From WS-7 sp035635575 (GTDB taxonomy: Bacteria > Eisenbacteria > RBG-16-71-46 > SZUA-252): DNA of 26,420 nucleotides. Location: assembly GCA_035635575.1 (NCBI GenBank), contig DASQAV010000102.1, positions 1 through 26,420 on the forward strand. The letters run 5' to 3'. Under the pieces are notes generated by a model. That model saw nothing but the letters and a program-made list of their open reading frames with translations. It was not told the DNA's origin and did no database searches. The translations under genes were made by a program, and so were the position numbers. Shown piece by piece: positions 1-7,467 of the stretch. Position 1 is the stretch's first letter. Each line of letters begins with the position of its first letter.

Positions 1-236
1 CCCACGTACGGGATCTGCCCGATGGTGACGTCATAGATCCAGAAGAAGACCACCAGCACCATCTCGACCATGAAGAGCAGGAAGCCCTGGCGCGCGTGGA
101 ATCCGATGAACGCGTTCTCGGGCGCCCCGAGCAGTCCGAGGAAGCAGAGCATGGGAAGGTAGGCAACCGCGGCGAGAAGCCGCCCGCGCTCGACGTCCTC
201 GGGTGCGATCGAATCGTATGGCGACGCGGACGACAC
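1..236 (-). CDS. DUF4870/Tic20-like small membrane protein (3' end outside window)
   Basis: The visible N-terminal part of about 78 residues reads through a short polar head, a conserved Glu-Arg-Gly-Arg run, then hydrophobic segments around YLPMLCFLGLLGAPEN and FHARQGFLLFMVEMVL. The pattern of a helix, an xEN turn, FHAxQG and a second helix is typical of the DUF4870/Tic20-like family, small integral membrane proteins of unknown biochemical role. The start is placed at a GTG at 236: there is no Shine-Dalgarno sequence, but a promoter-like TTGACG-N17-TATTCC ends six bases before it. A second in-frame GTG at 293 overlaps the stop of the upstream GH57 gene and would give a coupled start without family support. 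The C-terminus lies beyond base 1. Family call fairly sure; start uncertain. Confidence 0.6.
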   Translation of the reverse strand, partial: MSSASPYDSIAPEDVERGRLLAAVAYLPMLCFLGLLGAPENAFIGFHARQGFLLFMVEMVLVVFFWIYDVTIGQIPYV

Positions 237-242
237 GTGGCA

Positions 243-271
243 GGAATAGCACGCGTGGCGGGGAGCGTCAA
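243..271 (-). promoter_or_regulatory. Candidate promoter of the DUF4870-like gene (leaderless arrangement)
   Basis: On the minus strand TTGACG (271-266) is followed after 17 bases by TATTCC (248-243). The -35 matches five of six consensus bases and the -10 three of six. Transcription would start at about base 236, on the GTG start codon itself, giving a leaderless mRNA. The site lies in the short gap after the GH57 stop codon. It is a motif-based call only, weakened by the poor -10. Confidence 0.35.
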
Positions 272-294
272 GGAGCCGCGCCCCAGGCCTCACG

Positions 295-2472
295 CTAGGT
301 GGCCGACCAGTTTCGGGCTTCGAAGTCCGGCTCGAGCGTGGGCGTCCGGAGCTCGCCGGCCCTCGGAATCACCTCCGCGACCTCCCCGGCTTCCTCGAGC
401 TGAAGGGACCACTGGAGGACGGCCCCCGGTCCCGCCCCCAGGCGCGCGAGCGGAACGCGGATCTCGACCACGGTGCCGATCGCGTACTCCCCCGCATCGC
501 CCGTCGAGCCGGCACCCGAGCCTTCGCCCGTCCATTCGAGAGCCCCTCGCCCGCCGCTCGCCACCGGAACGCGCGCTTCCGCGCGGCGCGGCTCTGTGAA
601 CCGGAGTCGGATGGCGCGTGACGAATCGGCGCGCGCTCCGAGGCCGTCCACCCGCACGAAGAGATCGCGCACGTTCAGCCCGAAGAGGACCCGCCTCATG
701 AGGAGCGTCGACTTGTGGTCCGCCCCCTGCACCGAGGCCGCGTCGAAGAGCTCCGCGTTCCTCCATTCGTAGAAGTGGGTATCTCGCCCGTCCACCGCCG
801 GGGTGATGTAGGGAACGTGCTCCGCATCCTCGGCGTCCGGCGGCGCGCCGCGAAGGCTTCTCCGGACGGTCGGCGGCGCCGGCAGACCCAGCAGGTTGTA
901 CCCCCGGATCAGGTGCGAGCGGAAGAGCGCGTCGAACTCGTCCTTGTGCGCGCTCTGATGGTCGTCGCCGTACCACCAGAACCAATCGCTGGCCTCCGCG
1001 AGAAGGATCTCGTCGTAGGCACTCTTCAGGCGCGGGGCGGGCGCGGATCCGTTCCGGTCCGCGGCGGAGAAGCGCTCGCGCAGACGCCGGATCTCCGACC
1101 ACGCGCGGTTCTTCTCGGCGTGTCCCACCCAGACCGAGAGATCCGGCGCGATCCAGGATCCGACGGGGACGTGAGGCAGGACGTCCTTTGCGGGGGCGCG
1201 CTGGAGCGCCTCCCCGACCGTGACGGCTTCGACTCCGTTCCCTTCGCCCAGCCGCCGGTAGAGCGCTTCGAGAAACGGGCGCCCGTCCTCGTCGTAGGAT
1301 TCCCAGCAGTTCTCGCCATCCAGGATCACGGTGACGATCGGATTGGCGCTTCCTTCCTGGCGGGCGCGGCCGCCGAAATCACGCACGCGGTTCACGAAGT
1401 CCTCCGCCGCCCGCTCGGGCTCCCACGACGCGTACAGGAATCCGATTCGATCCGAGAGCGCGCGCTCGCGGAAGAGCATCGAAAGCGGGCCCTTCCCGGT
1501 CTCCACGCGATAGGGCCGGCAGAGCGCGCCCGCCCATCCGTCGCCGCCGGGCCCCTCACGGCCAAGCGCGCGCGCCAGCACGGTCTCGTCGGACGCGCAC
1601 CACGAGAATCCCGCCTCCTGTACGAGCGCGAGCGCGTCCTGGCTCACGGAACCTTCCGGCGGCCACGTGCCTCGCGGCTCCCCTCCGAAGCGGCGCGCGT
1701 GTCCTTCCCGCGCGCGGCTCAGCTGGGCCGCGGCATCCTCGGGCGCGCTGTAAGGCGGGTGCGGGAGCGCGATCGTGGGCGAGACCTCGCGCGGCGCATC
1801 GGTGGTGACGAGAAGCGGAAGGATGGGATGGTGGTAAGCCGAGGTGGAGATCTCGATCTGTCCCGAGTGCTCCCCGTCCCGGTAGATCTCGATGACCCGC
1901 GACGCCAGCGCCACGCCCCAGTCCAGGAGCGAGCGCTTCTCCTCCTCGGTGAATCCCCTGCCCTTCTTGAAGAGCGACCGGACGGGTTCCTGGTCCCGAT
2001 ACTCGGGATCCACCCACACGAGATGGAACCAGGTCTGGAGGTCCCGGATCTCCTCCGGCGTCAGGCGTCCGTCGCGAGGAGCGCGAGGCCCTCCCGCCGC
2101 CGCGACCGCGCGCGCGCGAAGCTCCCGGTAGCGAGGATAGGGCTCGAGCATTCTCGCGGGATTCACGCTGAAGAAATGGCGCCCGAGAAACCGCTGCTCC
2201 TCGAGCGTGAGATCTTCCGCCCGCTTTCTCGCCAGATCCAGGAACGCGTCCGATTCGCCCGCGGCGATCGCCTCGAGCTGATCGAGCAGGACGGGGGTCA
2301 GGTTGAACGTGGCGTGGACGCGAGGATGGCGCCGGAGCACGGACACCATGTCCCCGTAGTCCTTCGTCGCGTGAAGGCGGGTCCACGGAAGGAGCATCCG
2401 TCCCGTGAGCGCGTCTCGGTAGGACGGCTGGTGCATGTGCCACACCAGCGCGAGCAGGACGGGTTCCGCCAT
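295..2472 (-). CDS. Glycoside hydrolase family 57 protein (COG1449 alpha-amylase/alpha-mannosidase type)
   Basis: A 725-residue retaining glycosidase, probably acting on alpha-glucans; the exact substrate cannot be read from sequence. GH57 landmarks appear in order: WHMHQP (residues 11-16), EISTSAYHHPILPL (207-220), GTWPPEGSVS (268-277) with Glu273 as predicted nucleophile, LDGENCWESY (384-393) with Asp385 as predicted acid/base, and WFWWYGDDHQSAHKDEFD (497-514). A C-terminal beta-rich region from about residue 560 starts with a HFYEWRNAE segment. No signal peptide is visible, so it is probably cytoplasmic. The ATG at 2472 is chosen because the family begins just before the LxWHMHQP strand; the frame stays open further upstream, but that stretch runs into the TPR gene in another frame. 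The gene begins 13 bases after the TPR stop, without a clear ribosome-binding site, so translation is probably coupled. Confidence 0.9.
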   Translation of the reverse strand: MAEPVLLALVWHMHQPSYRDALTGRMLLPWTRLHATKDYGDMVSVLRRHPRVHATFNLTPVLLDQLEAIAAGESDAFLDLARKRAEDLTLEEQRFLGRHFFSVNPARMLEPYPRYRELRARAVAAAGGPRAPRDGRLTPEEIRDLQTWFHLVWVDPEYRDQEPVRSLFKKGRGFTEEEKRSLLDWGVALASRVIEIYRDGEHSGQIEISTSAYHHPILPLLVTTDAPREVSPTIALPHPPYSAPEDAAAQLSRAREGHARRFGGEPRGTWPPEGSVSQDALALVQEAGFSWCASDETVLARALGREGPGGDGWAGALCRPYRVETGKGPLSMLFRERALSDRIGFLYASWEPERAAEDFVNRVRDFGGRARQEGSANPIVTVILDGENCWESYDEDGRPFLEALYRRLGEGNGVEAVTVGEALQRAPAKDVLPHVPVGSWIAPDLSVWVGHAEKNRAWSEIRRLRERFSAADRNGSAPAPRLKSAYDEILLAEASDWFWWYGDDHQSAHKDEFDALFRSHLIRGYNLLGLPAPPTVRRSLRGAPPDAEDAEHVPYITPAVDGRDTHFYEWRNAELFDAASVQGADHKSTLLMRRVLFGLNVRDLFVRVDGLGARADSSRAIRLRFTEPRRAEARVPVASGGRGALEWTGEGSGAGSTGDAGEYAIGTVVEIRVPLARLGAGPGAVLQWSLQLEEAGEVAEVIPRAGELRTPTLEPDFEARNWSAT

Positions 2473-2485
2473 GACGGCGGTGGAT

Positions 2486-3229
2486 CTAGGGGGTCGGGGT
2501 CGAAGGCGGGTGGGTCGTCGCGCCGGCGCCCGGCGTCTGGCCCGATGCGGAAATCTCGCCCATTCCCACGCCCGCGGCGTTGATGAGGGTCTGGTCGACG
2601 ACGGGGAGGTGCTGGACCGCCTTGTAGACCTCGATCGCCTTCTGCGTCTGGCCCGCCTTCGCCAGGGAGCGGGCCTGGCCGAGCATCGCGCGTCCCCTCT
2701 GATTGTCGGTCTTGGCCATCTTCGCCAGGTCCGCGTAGGTCGATGCGGCCTGGGTGAAGTCGCCCCGGTCCTCGAGGGCCGCGGCAAGGCCGTGGAGGGA
2801 GGCGGTCTTGAGATCCTCGTCTCCTCCCGCCTTGGCGAGCGCGCGGCGGTACCAGCTGACCGCCTCGGCCGGCTTCCCTTCGCCCGCATTGACGTCGCCG
2901 AGGTACATCATGGCCTTCGTGGCGGCCCGGGTTCCGGGAGCCGAGTCCACGATCTCCTTCAGCATCTGCATGGCGGTGGCGTAATCCGCCTGCCCCACCG
3001 AAATCTCCGCGCGGAAGAGATCTCCTTCGGCGCGCGCTTCGGATTGGGCGCGGGTGCGTGCAATGAAGAACACGAGCAGGACCACCAGCACGACGGCCCC
3101 GAGCCCGAGCAGGATCCGGCTTCCGTGCTCCTCCCATAATTGCGTGCCGCGAAACGCCGCGGTCACGAGGGGATCTTCCTTGATCTGCCGTTTGGTCAGC
3201 TTCTGGTGCTTCACGAGACGCGTGGTCAT
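2486..3229 (-). CDS. Membrane-anchored tetratricopeptide-repeat protein (YfgM-like architecture)
   Basis: A 247-residue protein with a basic cytoplasmic head containing KLTKRQIKEDPLVTA (residues 10-24), one transmembrane segment at about 39-57 (LLGLGAVVLVVLLVFFIA) and a helical repeat region at about 65-215 with TPR-like pairs (ADYATAMQMLKEIVDS, GKPAEAVSWYRRAL, GDFTQAASTYADLA, GQTQKAIEVYKAVQ). The tail is Pro/Thr-rich. The topology matches YfgM/AncA-like periplasmic TPR proteins that associate with the Sec translocon or envelope assembly factors, though orthology is not claimed. The ATG at 3229 has a GGAGAG ribosome-binding site four bases upstream. It is first in a two-gene unit with the GH57 gene, behind a good promoter at 3260-3288. 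Confidence 0.75.
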   Translation of the reverse strand: MTTRLVKHQKLTKRQIKEDPLVTAAFRGTQLWEEHGSRILLGLGAVVLVVLLVFFIARTRAQSEARAEGDLFRAEISVGQADYATAMQMLKEIVDSAPGTRAATKAMMYLGDVNAGEGKPAEAVSWYRRALAKAGGDEDLKTASLHGLAAALEDRGDFTQAASTYADLAKMAKTDNQRGRAMLGQARSLAKAGQTQKAIEVYKAVQHLPVVDQTLINAAGVGMGEISASGQTPGAGATTHPPSTPTP

Positions 3230-3259
3230 CCATCTCTCCGTGGGAAGTACGAGCGGGCG

Positions 3260-3288
3260 AGTCTACCCCGCTCCATCGAGTCTGTCAA
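3260..3288 (-). promoter_or_regulatory. Sigma70-type promoter for the TPR-GH57 unit
   Basis: TTGACA (3288-3283), a 17-base spacer and TAGACT (3265-3260) give a perfect -35 and a four-of-six -10. Predicted transcription start is near 3253, about 24 bases before the TPR start codon. The -35 overlaps the stop codon of the preceding gene, so the promoter sits exactly at the operon border. The same -10 hexamer appears in the secA promoter. Confidence 0.7.
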
Positions 3289-4079
3289 ACGCCGTAGAGG
3301 AGCGCCGCGGCCACCAGGGTCGCCTCCGTCTCGAAGGCGCGCTGGCGAATCACCTGGACCAGCTTCCGCTCCCAGTCCTCCTTGAGCTGCAGCATGCGCC
3401 CGGCCTCCCGGTCCTCGGGACGGCGGGCGCGCCCGGCGCGCTCCTCCGCGATGAGCGAGCGATAGTGGCTGCTGAGCGTCCGCATCTCGCGATGAAGCTC
3501 GCGCCGCGCGCGGTCTTCGTGCGGCCGGAGCTTCCGCCGCGCGCGGCCTTCCAGGAGGCGGAGCGCCCGGGTCCAGGTCGAGTCCAGTGCTTCGGAATCG
3601 GGCCGGGGCAGCCGCTCGATCTCCCCGGGCGTCGCGGCGCGGAAGAGCGATTCCTTGGGAATGCGCATTCCCATGGCGCTCCCCACGGGAAGCTCCTGAA
3701 CCAGGAGCTCCTCGGGAATCTCGTCGCTTCCGTAGCGGATGCGCCAGTGGAGCCGTGCCCAGATCCGCGGCGGCGACGAGGCGCCCTCCTTCGAGGGCGA
3801 CGTGGGCGCCACGAGCATGGTGACCTGCCCGTGCGAGCGGCCCAGGAGGAGGATCCGCTCCGTCATCGCGGCGTCCATCTCGGCTCCCCGCGCCGCGCGC
3901 CCCGCGGGAGCGGCGACGAGGCGCACACGATTCACGCCGAGCGAGGTGCTGAGCTCGGGCGTCAGGTCGGCTTCCCAGATCATTCCGTTCCGGGACACCG
4001 TGGCGCCTCGGTGTTCCAGCACCGTCGCGAGAATCTCCGGCAGCTCCGCGCGGCGGCGGTCCGATCTACGTCGACCCAT
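3285..4079 (-). CDS. Uncharacterised protein coupled to the SNF2-type ATPase
   Basis: A 264-residue protein that I cannot assign to a named family. The N-terminal half looks like a mixed alpha/beta fold with hydrophobic strands (VNRVRLVAAP, GQVTMLVAPT, RLHWRIRYGS). The C-terminal third (about residues 160-255) is highly charged, Arg/Glu-rich and probably a long helical hairpin or coiled coil, including HYRSLIAEERAGR and LQLKEDWERKLVQVIRQR, ending in a short hydrophobic LVAAALLYGV. Its ATG overlaps the end of the ATPase gene by 14 bases, so the two are translationally coupled. Unnamed proteins ending in a similar charged helix are, from memory, found beside bacterial SNF2 helicases (compare yqhG-yqhH of Bacillus); a role as ATPase partner is inference. 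There is no signal peptide and no clear membrane segment. Confidence 0.65.
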   Translation of the reverse strand: MGRRRSDRRRAELPEILATVLEHRGATVSRNGMIWEADLTPELSTSLGVNRVRLVAAPAGRAARGAEMDAAMTERILLLGRSHGQVTMLVAPTSPSKEGASSPPRIWARLHWRIRYGSDEIPEELLVQELPVGSAMGMRIPKESLFRAATPGEIERLPRPDSEALDSTWTRALRLLEGRARRKLRPHEDRARRELHREMRTLSSHYRSLIAEERAGRARRPEDREAGRMLQLKEDWERKLVQVIRQRAFETEATLVAAALLYGV

Positions 4080-6081
4080 TCTGATCCACCTCGTCGAGGA
4101 GCTTCCGATCCAGCTCCTCGACGGCTTCGTAGCGTTTCCGTCCCACCAGGAGCGCCGTCCCCAGCTTCCCGAACTCGCGGTCGAGGTCGCGCTCTCCCTT
4201 GGCCGCGGCCCAGATTCGGAACACCTCGTCCTCGAAGGACCCGGCCTCCGCGTAGGGCCCGAGGACCATGTCCAGATCCCCGATCACGGTCTTGAACATG
4301 TTGATCTTCTCGTGAACGATCTGGAGCACGTAGGCCTCGACCGTGTTCCGGGCCGTGAAGTTGTATACCCGCACATCATGGGTCTGTCCCAGTCGGTGGA
4401 GGCGTCCGATCCGCTGCTCGATCCGCATGGGGTTCCAGGGGAGGTCGTAATTTACGAGGTAGTGGCAGAACTGCAGATTTCGGCCCTCCCCGCCCGCCTC
4501 CGTGCTGACGAGAATTCGCGCCCGGTCCCGGAACTGCTCGATGGCCGCCTCCTTCTCGCGCAGCGTGAGCGCTCCATGGAACACCGCCACCTTCATGCCG
4601 AGGTGACGGAGCGATCGGGCCAGGAATTCGAGCGTGGCCCGGAACTGGGTGAAGATGACGAATTTGTCGCGCGATCCCGACAGGAGCTTCGCGATCCCCT
4701 CCATCTTGGCGTTGCTCTCGATGGCGCGCGCCTGGCGGAGCAGCGCCTCCATCTCGGAGCGCTCGAGCCCCGGCCCCTCCCGCGCCAGGAGCTTGCTCAG
4801 GGTCGGGATGGCGGCGAAGGTGCTCGAGCCCATCTCCTTCTGGAGCGTGAGCAGCGTGAGCTTGATCGCGCCCCGGCGCGGCTCGCGATGCGCGTGGAGC
4901 ACCTTTCTCACGAACCTGGTCACGTTGTCGTAGAGCTCCCGCTCCGCGTCGGAGAGATCGAACATCACGTTCGAGACCTCGCGGCGTGGGAACCGGATCG
5001 AGGTGCTGGCGCGCGTCGTGCGGATCATCGTCTCGGAGAGGAGCGCCGCGAGGCGGTTGGTGTTCTGCGGCATGCGCTTGTCTCCGCGGCGCATGAACTC
5101 CCTTCCGAACGTGCGGTACGTGCCGAGCAGGCCCGGCCGCAGCAGCTGGACCAGGTTGTAGAGCTCGTGGAGGTCGTTCTGCACGGGCGTCGCCGTCAGG
5201 AGCAGGATGTAGCGCGGCGCGAGCCGGTCCAGGAATTTCCAGGCCAGCGTCTTCTGATTCTTGAGCCGGTGCGCCTCGTCCACCACCACGAGATCGAAGG
5301 ACGCGGCCGCGACCTTGTCGCGGTGGCGGAGCAGCTTCGCCGTGTCCATCGAGGCGAGAAGGAGCGGCTCCTCCCACCAGGCGGTGCCGTGCTTCAAGAC
5401 CGCGAACTCCAGATCGAACTTGCGGCGTAGCTCCTGATCCCACTGCTCGACCAGAGACGCGGGCACGAGGATCAGCGCCCGCTGCACGAGACCACGCAGG
5501 AGGTACTCCTTGAGGATGATCCCCGCCTCGATCGTCTTCCCCAGGCCCACCTCGTCCGCGAGGAGCGCGCGCCCGCGGAGCCGCCGGAGCACGTTCATGC
5601 ACGCCTGGCTCTGGTGGTCGTACTTCTGCACGTCGTGCAGGAGGTCGAGGGAGAGGAGCCGGTCGAAGCCGCGGTGGAGCGTGAACCGCTCGATGCGAAG
5701 CCTCAGGTCGAAGTCGCGCGGATCGTCGTAGGGGCCCGTCACGAGCCTCTGGAAGAGGTCCTCGGCTCCGCCCGCCACGCGGAACTGGCTGCGCGCGGGG
5801 ACGGCCAGCCCGCCCGACAACGGCGCTGCCGCCGCCTCCGAAGCCGAGGGCGCGGCCGCCTGGCTTCCCTGCCCCGGGCGCGGGCGGCCTTGCCCTCGCG
5901 CGGTCTCGAGCGGATAGAGCGAGGTCAATCTCCTGATTCCGTCCGGAAAGGCGATCTCCAGCACCTCGAACCCGTCGCGCTCCCGCACCTCGACGATGAG
6001 ACCTTCGCCGAACTCCTTGTGATGCACGCGGTCCCCTACCCGGAATCCCGCGCGCGGCGCGCGGCTCATGGCACGGATCAT
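4066..6081 (-). CDS. SNF2/RapA-class ATPase with N-terminal Tudor-like domain
   Basis: A 671-residue Swi2/Snf2 superfamily-2 ATPase. Residues 12-60 form a small SH3/Tudor-like domain (VGDRVHHKEFGEG, then LEIAFPDGIRRL) closely resembling the C-terminal domain of PcrA/UvrD. An Ala/Pro/Gly-rich linker (about 61-105) follows. The ATPase core has motif I LLADEVGLGKTIEAG (173-187), motif II DEAH (268-271), motif III TATP (296-299), motif V STEAGGEGRNLQ (526-537) and motif VI QRIGRLHRLGQ (556-566). The ADEVGLGKTIEAG form is characteristic of RapA-type rather than chromatin-type SNF2 proteins. It starts at ATG 6081, whose ATGA overlaps the stop of the beta-CASP gene; an in-frame ATG at 6069 is an alternative. 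It overlaps the following gene by 14 bases. The family makes double-stranded-nucleic-acid translocases rather than strand-separating helicases; its target is unknown. Confidence 0.88.
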   Translation of the reverse strand: MIRAMSRAPRAGFRVGDRVHHKEFGEGLIVEVRERDGFEVLEIAFPDGIRRLTSLYPLETARGQGRPRPGQGSQAAAPSASEAAAAPLSGGLAVPARSQFRVAGGAEDLFQRLVTGPYDDPRDFDLRLRIERFTLHRGFDRLLSLDLLHDVQKYDHQSQACMNVLRRLRGRALLADEVGLGKTIEAGIILKEYLLRGLVQRALILVPASLVEQWDQELRRKFDLEFAVLKHGTAWWEEPLLLASMDTAKLLRHRDKVAAASFDLVVVDEAHRLKNQKTLAWKFLDRLAPRYILLLTATPVQNDLHELYNLVQLLRPGLLGTYRTFGREFMRRGDKRMPQNTNRLAALLSETMIRTTRASTSIRFPRREVSNVMFDLSDAERELYDNVTRFVRKVLHAHREPRRGAIKLTLLTLQKEMGSSTFAAIPTLSKLLAREGPGLERSEMEALLRQARAIESNAKMEGIAKLLSGSRDKFVIFTQFRATLEFLARSLRHLGMKVAVFHGALTLREKEAAIEQFRDRARILVSTEAGGEGRNLQFCHYLVNYDLPWNPMRIEQRIGRLHRLGQTHDVRVYNFTARNTVEAYVLQIVHEKINMFKTVIGDLDMVLGPYAEAGSFEDEVFRIWAAAKGERDLDREFGKLGTALLVGRKRYEAVEELDRKLLDEVDQNGST

Positions 6082-7463
6082 CGGAGCTCCCACACGTCCC
6101 CCTCCGAGGGAATCCGGGTCGGGGTCAGCGGGGCGATCGCGGCGCGCAGCGCCTCCGCCCGCTCCGGATCCGCGTGGACCACCGCGCACCCCTTCGCCGC
6201 CCCGCACGACTTCACCTGGGCCACCAGCGCCGGGTGATCCGCGTGCGCGCTGAATCCGTTCAGAACCTCGACCGTGGCGTGGAGCGGAAAGGGCTCTCCG
6301 AAGATGCGCACCTCGGGCTGGTGCTCGACGAGGCGGCGGCCCAGGGTCCCGTCCGCCTGGTAGCCCACGATGACGATGGTGTGGCGCGGATCGGACACGG
6401 TGTGCTTCAGGTGATGCAGGATCCTTCCCGCTTCGCACATCCCCGATGCGGCGATCGTGATGAAGGTGCCCGGCTTCTCGTTCAGCTTCTTCGAGTCCTC
6501 CGCATCGCGCACGAGCGTGATGCGGCGCATGCCCAGCGGATCCTGCCCCTTCTGGATCGCATCGGTGGTCTCCTCGTCGAACACCTCGGGATGGCGCCCC
6601 ACCGCGATCAGGATCTCGGCGGCGAGCGGGCTGTCGACGTAGATCGGGAGGGCCGGAATACGGCCCTCGACGAACAGCCGGTCGAGCGCGTGCACGACCT
6701 CCTGCGTCCTTCCAACGGCGAAGGCGGGGATCACGATGCGGCCCCCTCGCTCGATCGCCTGGCGGACGACGCGCTCGAGCGTCTCGTGGAGGGTGATCTC
6801 GTCGGGGTGCTGCTTGCCCCCGTAGGTTCCCTCGGTGATCAGGTAATCCGCCTTCGGCAGCGGCGCGGGATCTTTGAGAATGGGCCGGTCCGGCCGGCCG
6901 AGGTCTCCCGAGAAGACGAGCGACCCCTGGCTCCCGTTCTCCTTCCAATGGATCTCCATCGAGGCCGAGCCCGGAATGTGTCCCGCCTCATGGAACCTGA
7001 CGCTCGTCCGCTCGAGCGGCTCGAAGGGCTCCTCGTAGCGGTGCGGGACGAAACGCTCCAGGGAGCGCTCGGCGTCTTCCGGCGTGTAGAGCGGCAGGAC
7101 CGGGGCCTGCGACTTGCCGCGGTGGTGGCGGTTCACGAACTCGGCGTCCTTGACCTGGATGTGGGCGGCGTCCAGCAGCATCGCGCGGCACAGGTCCACG
7201 GTCGCGGCGGTGGCGTGGATCGGACCCCGGAACCCCTGCTTGCAGAGAAACGGGATCGCTCCGGAATGATCGATGTGGGCGTGCGATAGGACCATGCAAT
7301 CCACCGAGGCTGCGTCGAACGGGAGCGACCGGTTGCGCGCTTCCGACTCGGCTCGTCTCCCTTGAAACAAGCCGCAGTCGAGGAGCATCGCCCCCGATCG
7401 GCCCGTGAGAAGATGTTTGGATCCGGTGACGGTCCGCGCGGCGCCCCAGAAGGTCACCCGCAC
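6078..7463 (-). CDS. Beta-CASP metallo-beta-lactamase-fold ribonuclease (COG1236/YSH1 family)
   Basis: A 461-residue metal-dependent nuclease of the family containing Thermus TTHA0252 and the core fold of CPSF-73. It carries the MBL motif HAHIDH (61-66), the metal ligands His162 in GHIPGSA and Asp187 in FSGDLGR, and the beta-CASP residues Glu211 in TEGTYGG (motif A), His407 in FSAHADH (motif B) and His430 in VVHADPE (motif C). All expected zinc-site residues are present, so the enzyme should be active as an RNA endonuclease or 5'-exonuclease. The start is a GTG at 7463 with GGGAG upstream, four bases after the stop of the outer-membrane protein gene. Its stop codon shares ATGA with the SNF2 ATPase start, which is strong evidence for coupled synthesis. 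No C-terminal RNase J domain is present. Confidence 0.9.
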   Translation of the reverse strand: MRVTFWGAARTVTGSKHLLTGRSGAMLLDCGLFQGRRAESEARNRSLPFDAASVDCMVLSHAHIDHSGAIPFLCKQGFRGPIHATAATVDLCRAMLLDAAHIQVKDAEFVNRHHRGKSQAPVLPLYTPEDAERSLERFVPHRYEEPFEPLERTSVRFHEAGHIPGSASMEIHWKENGSQGSLVFSGDLGRPDRPILKDPAPLPKADYLITEGTYGGKQHPDEITLHETLERVVRQAIERGGRIVIPAFAVGRTQEVVHALDRLFVEGRIPALPIYVDSPLAAEILIAVGRHPEVFDEETTDAIQKGQDPLGMRRITLVRDAEDSKKLNEKPGTFITIAASGMCEAGRILHHLKHTVSDPRHTIVIVGYQADGTLGRRLVEHQPEVRIFGEPFPLHATVEVLNGFSAHADHPALVAQVKSCGAAKGCAVVHADPERAEALRAAIAPLTPTRIPSEGDVWELR

Positions 7464-7467
7464 GCGG

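Noticed and set aside
715..2583. A 622-codon plus-strand open frame opposite the GH57 gene
   Set aside because: Antisense shadow of a gene with clear GH57 motifs; Arg-rich, no domain and no ribosome-binding site.
2473..2889. N-terminal extension of the GH57 frame upstream of 2472
   Set aside because: The extension overlaps the well-supported TPR gene in another frame, is Arg/Ser/Pro-rich, and the family starts just before WHMHQP.
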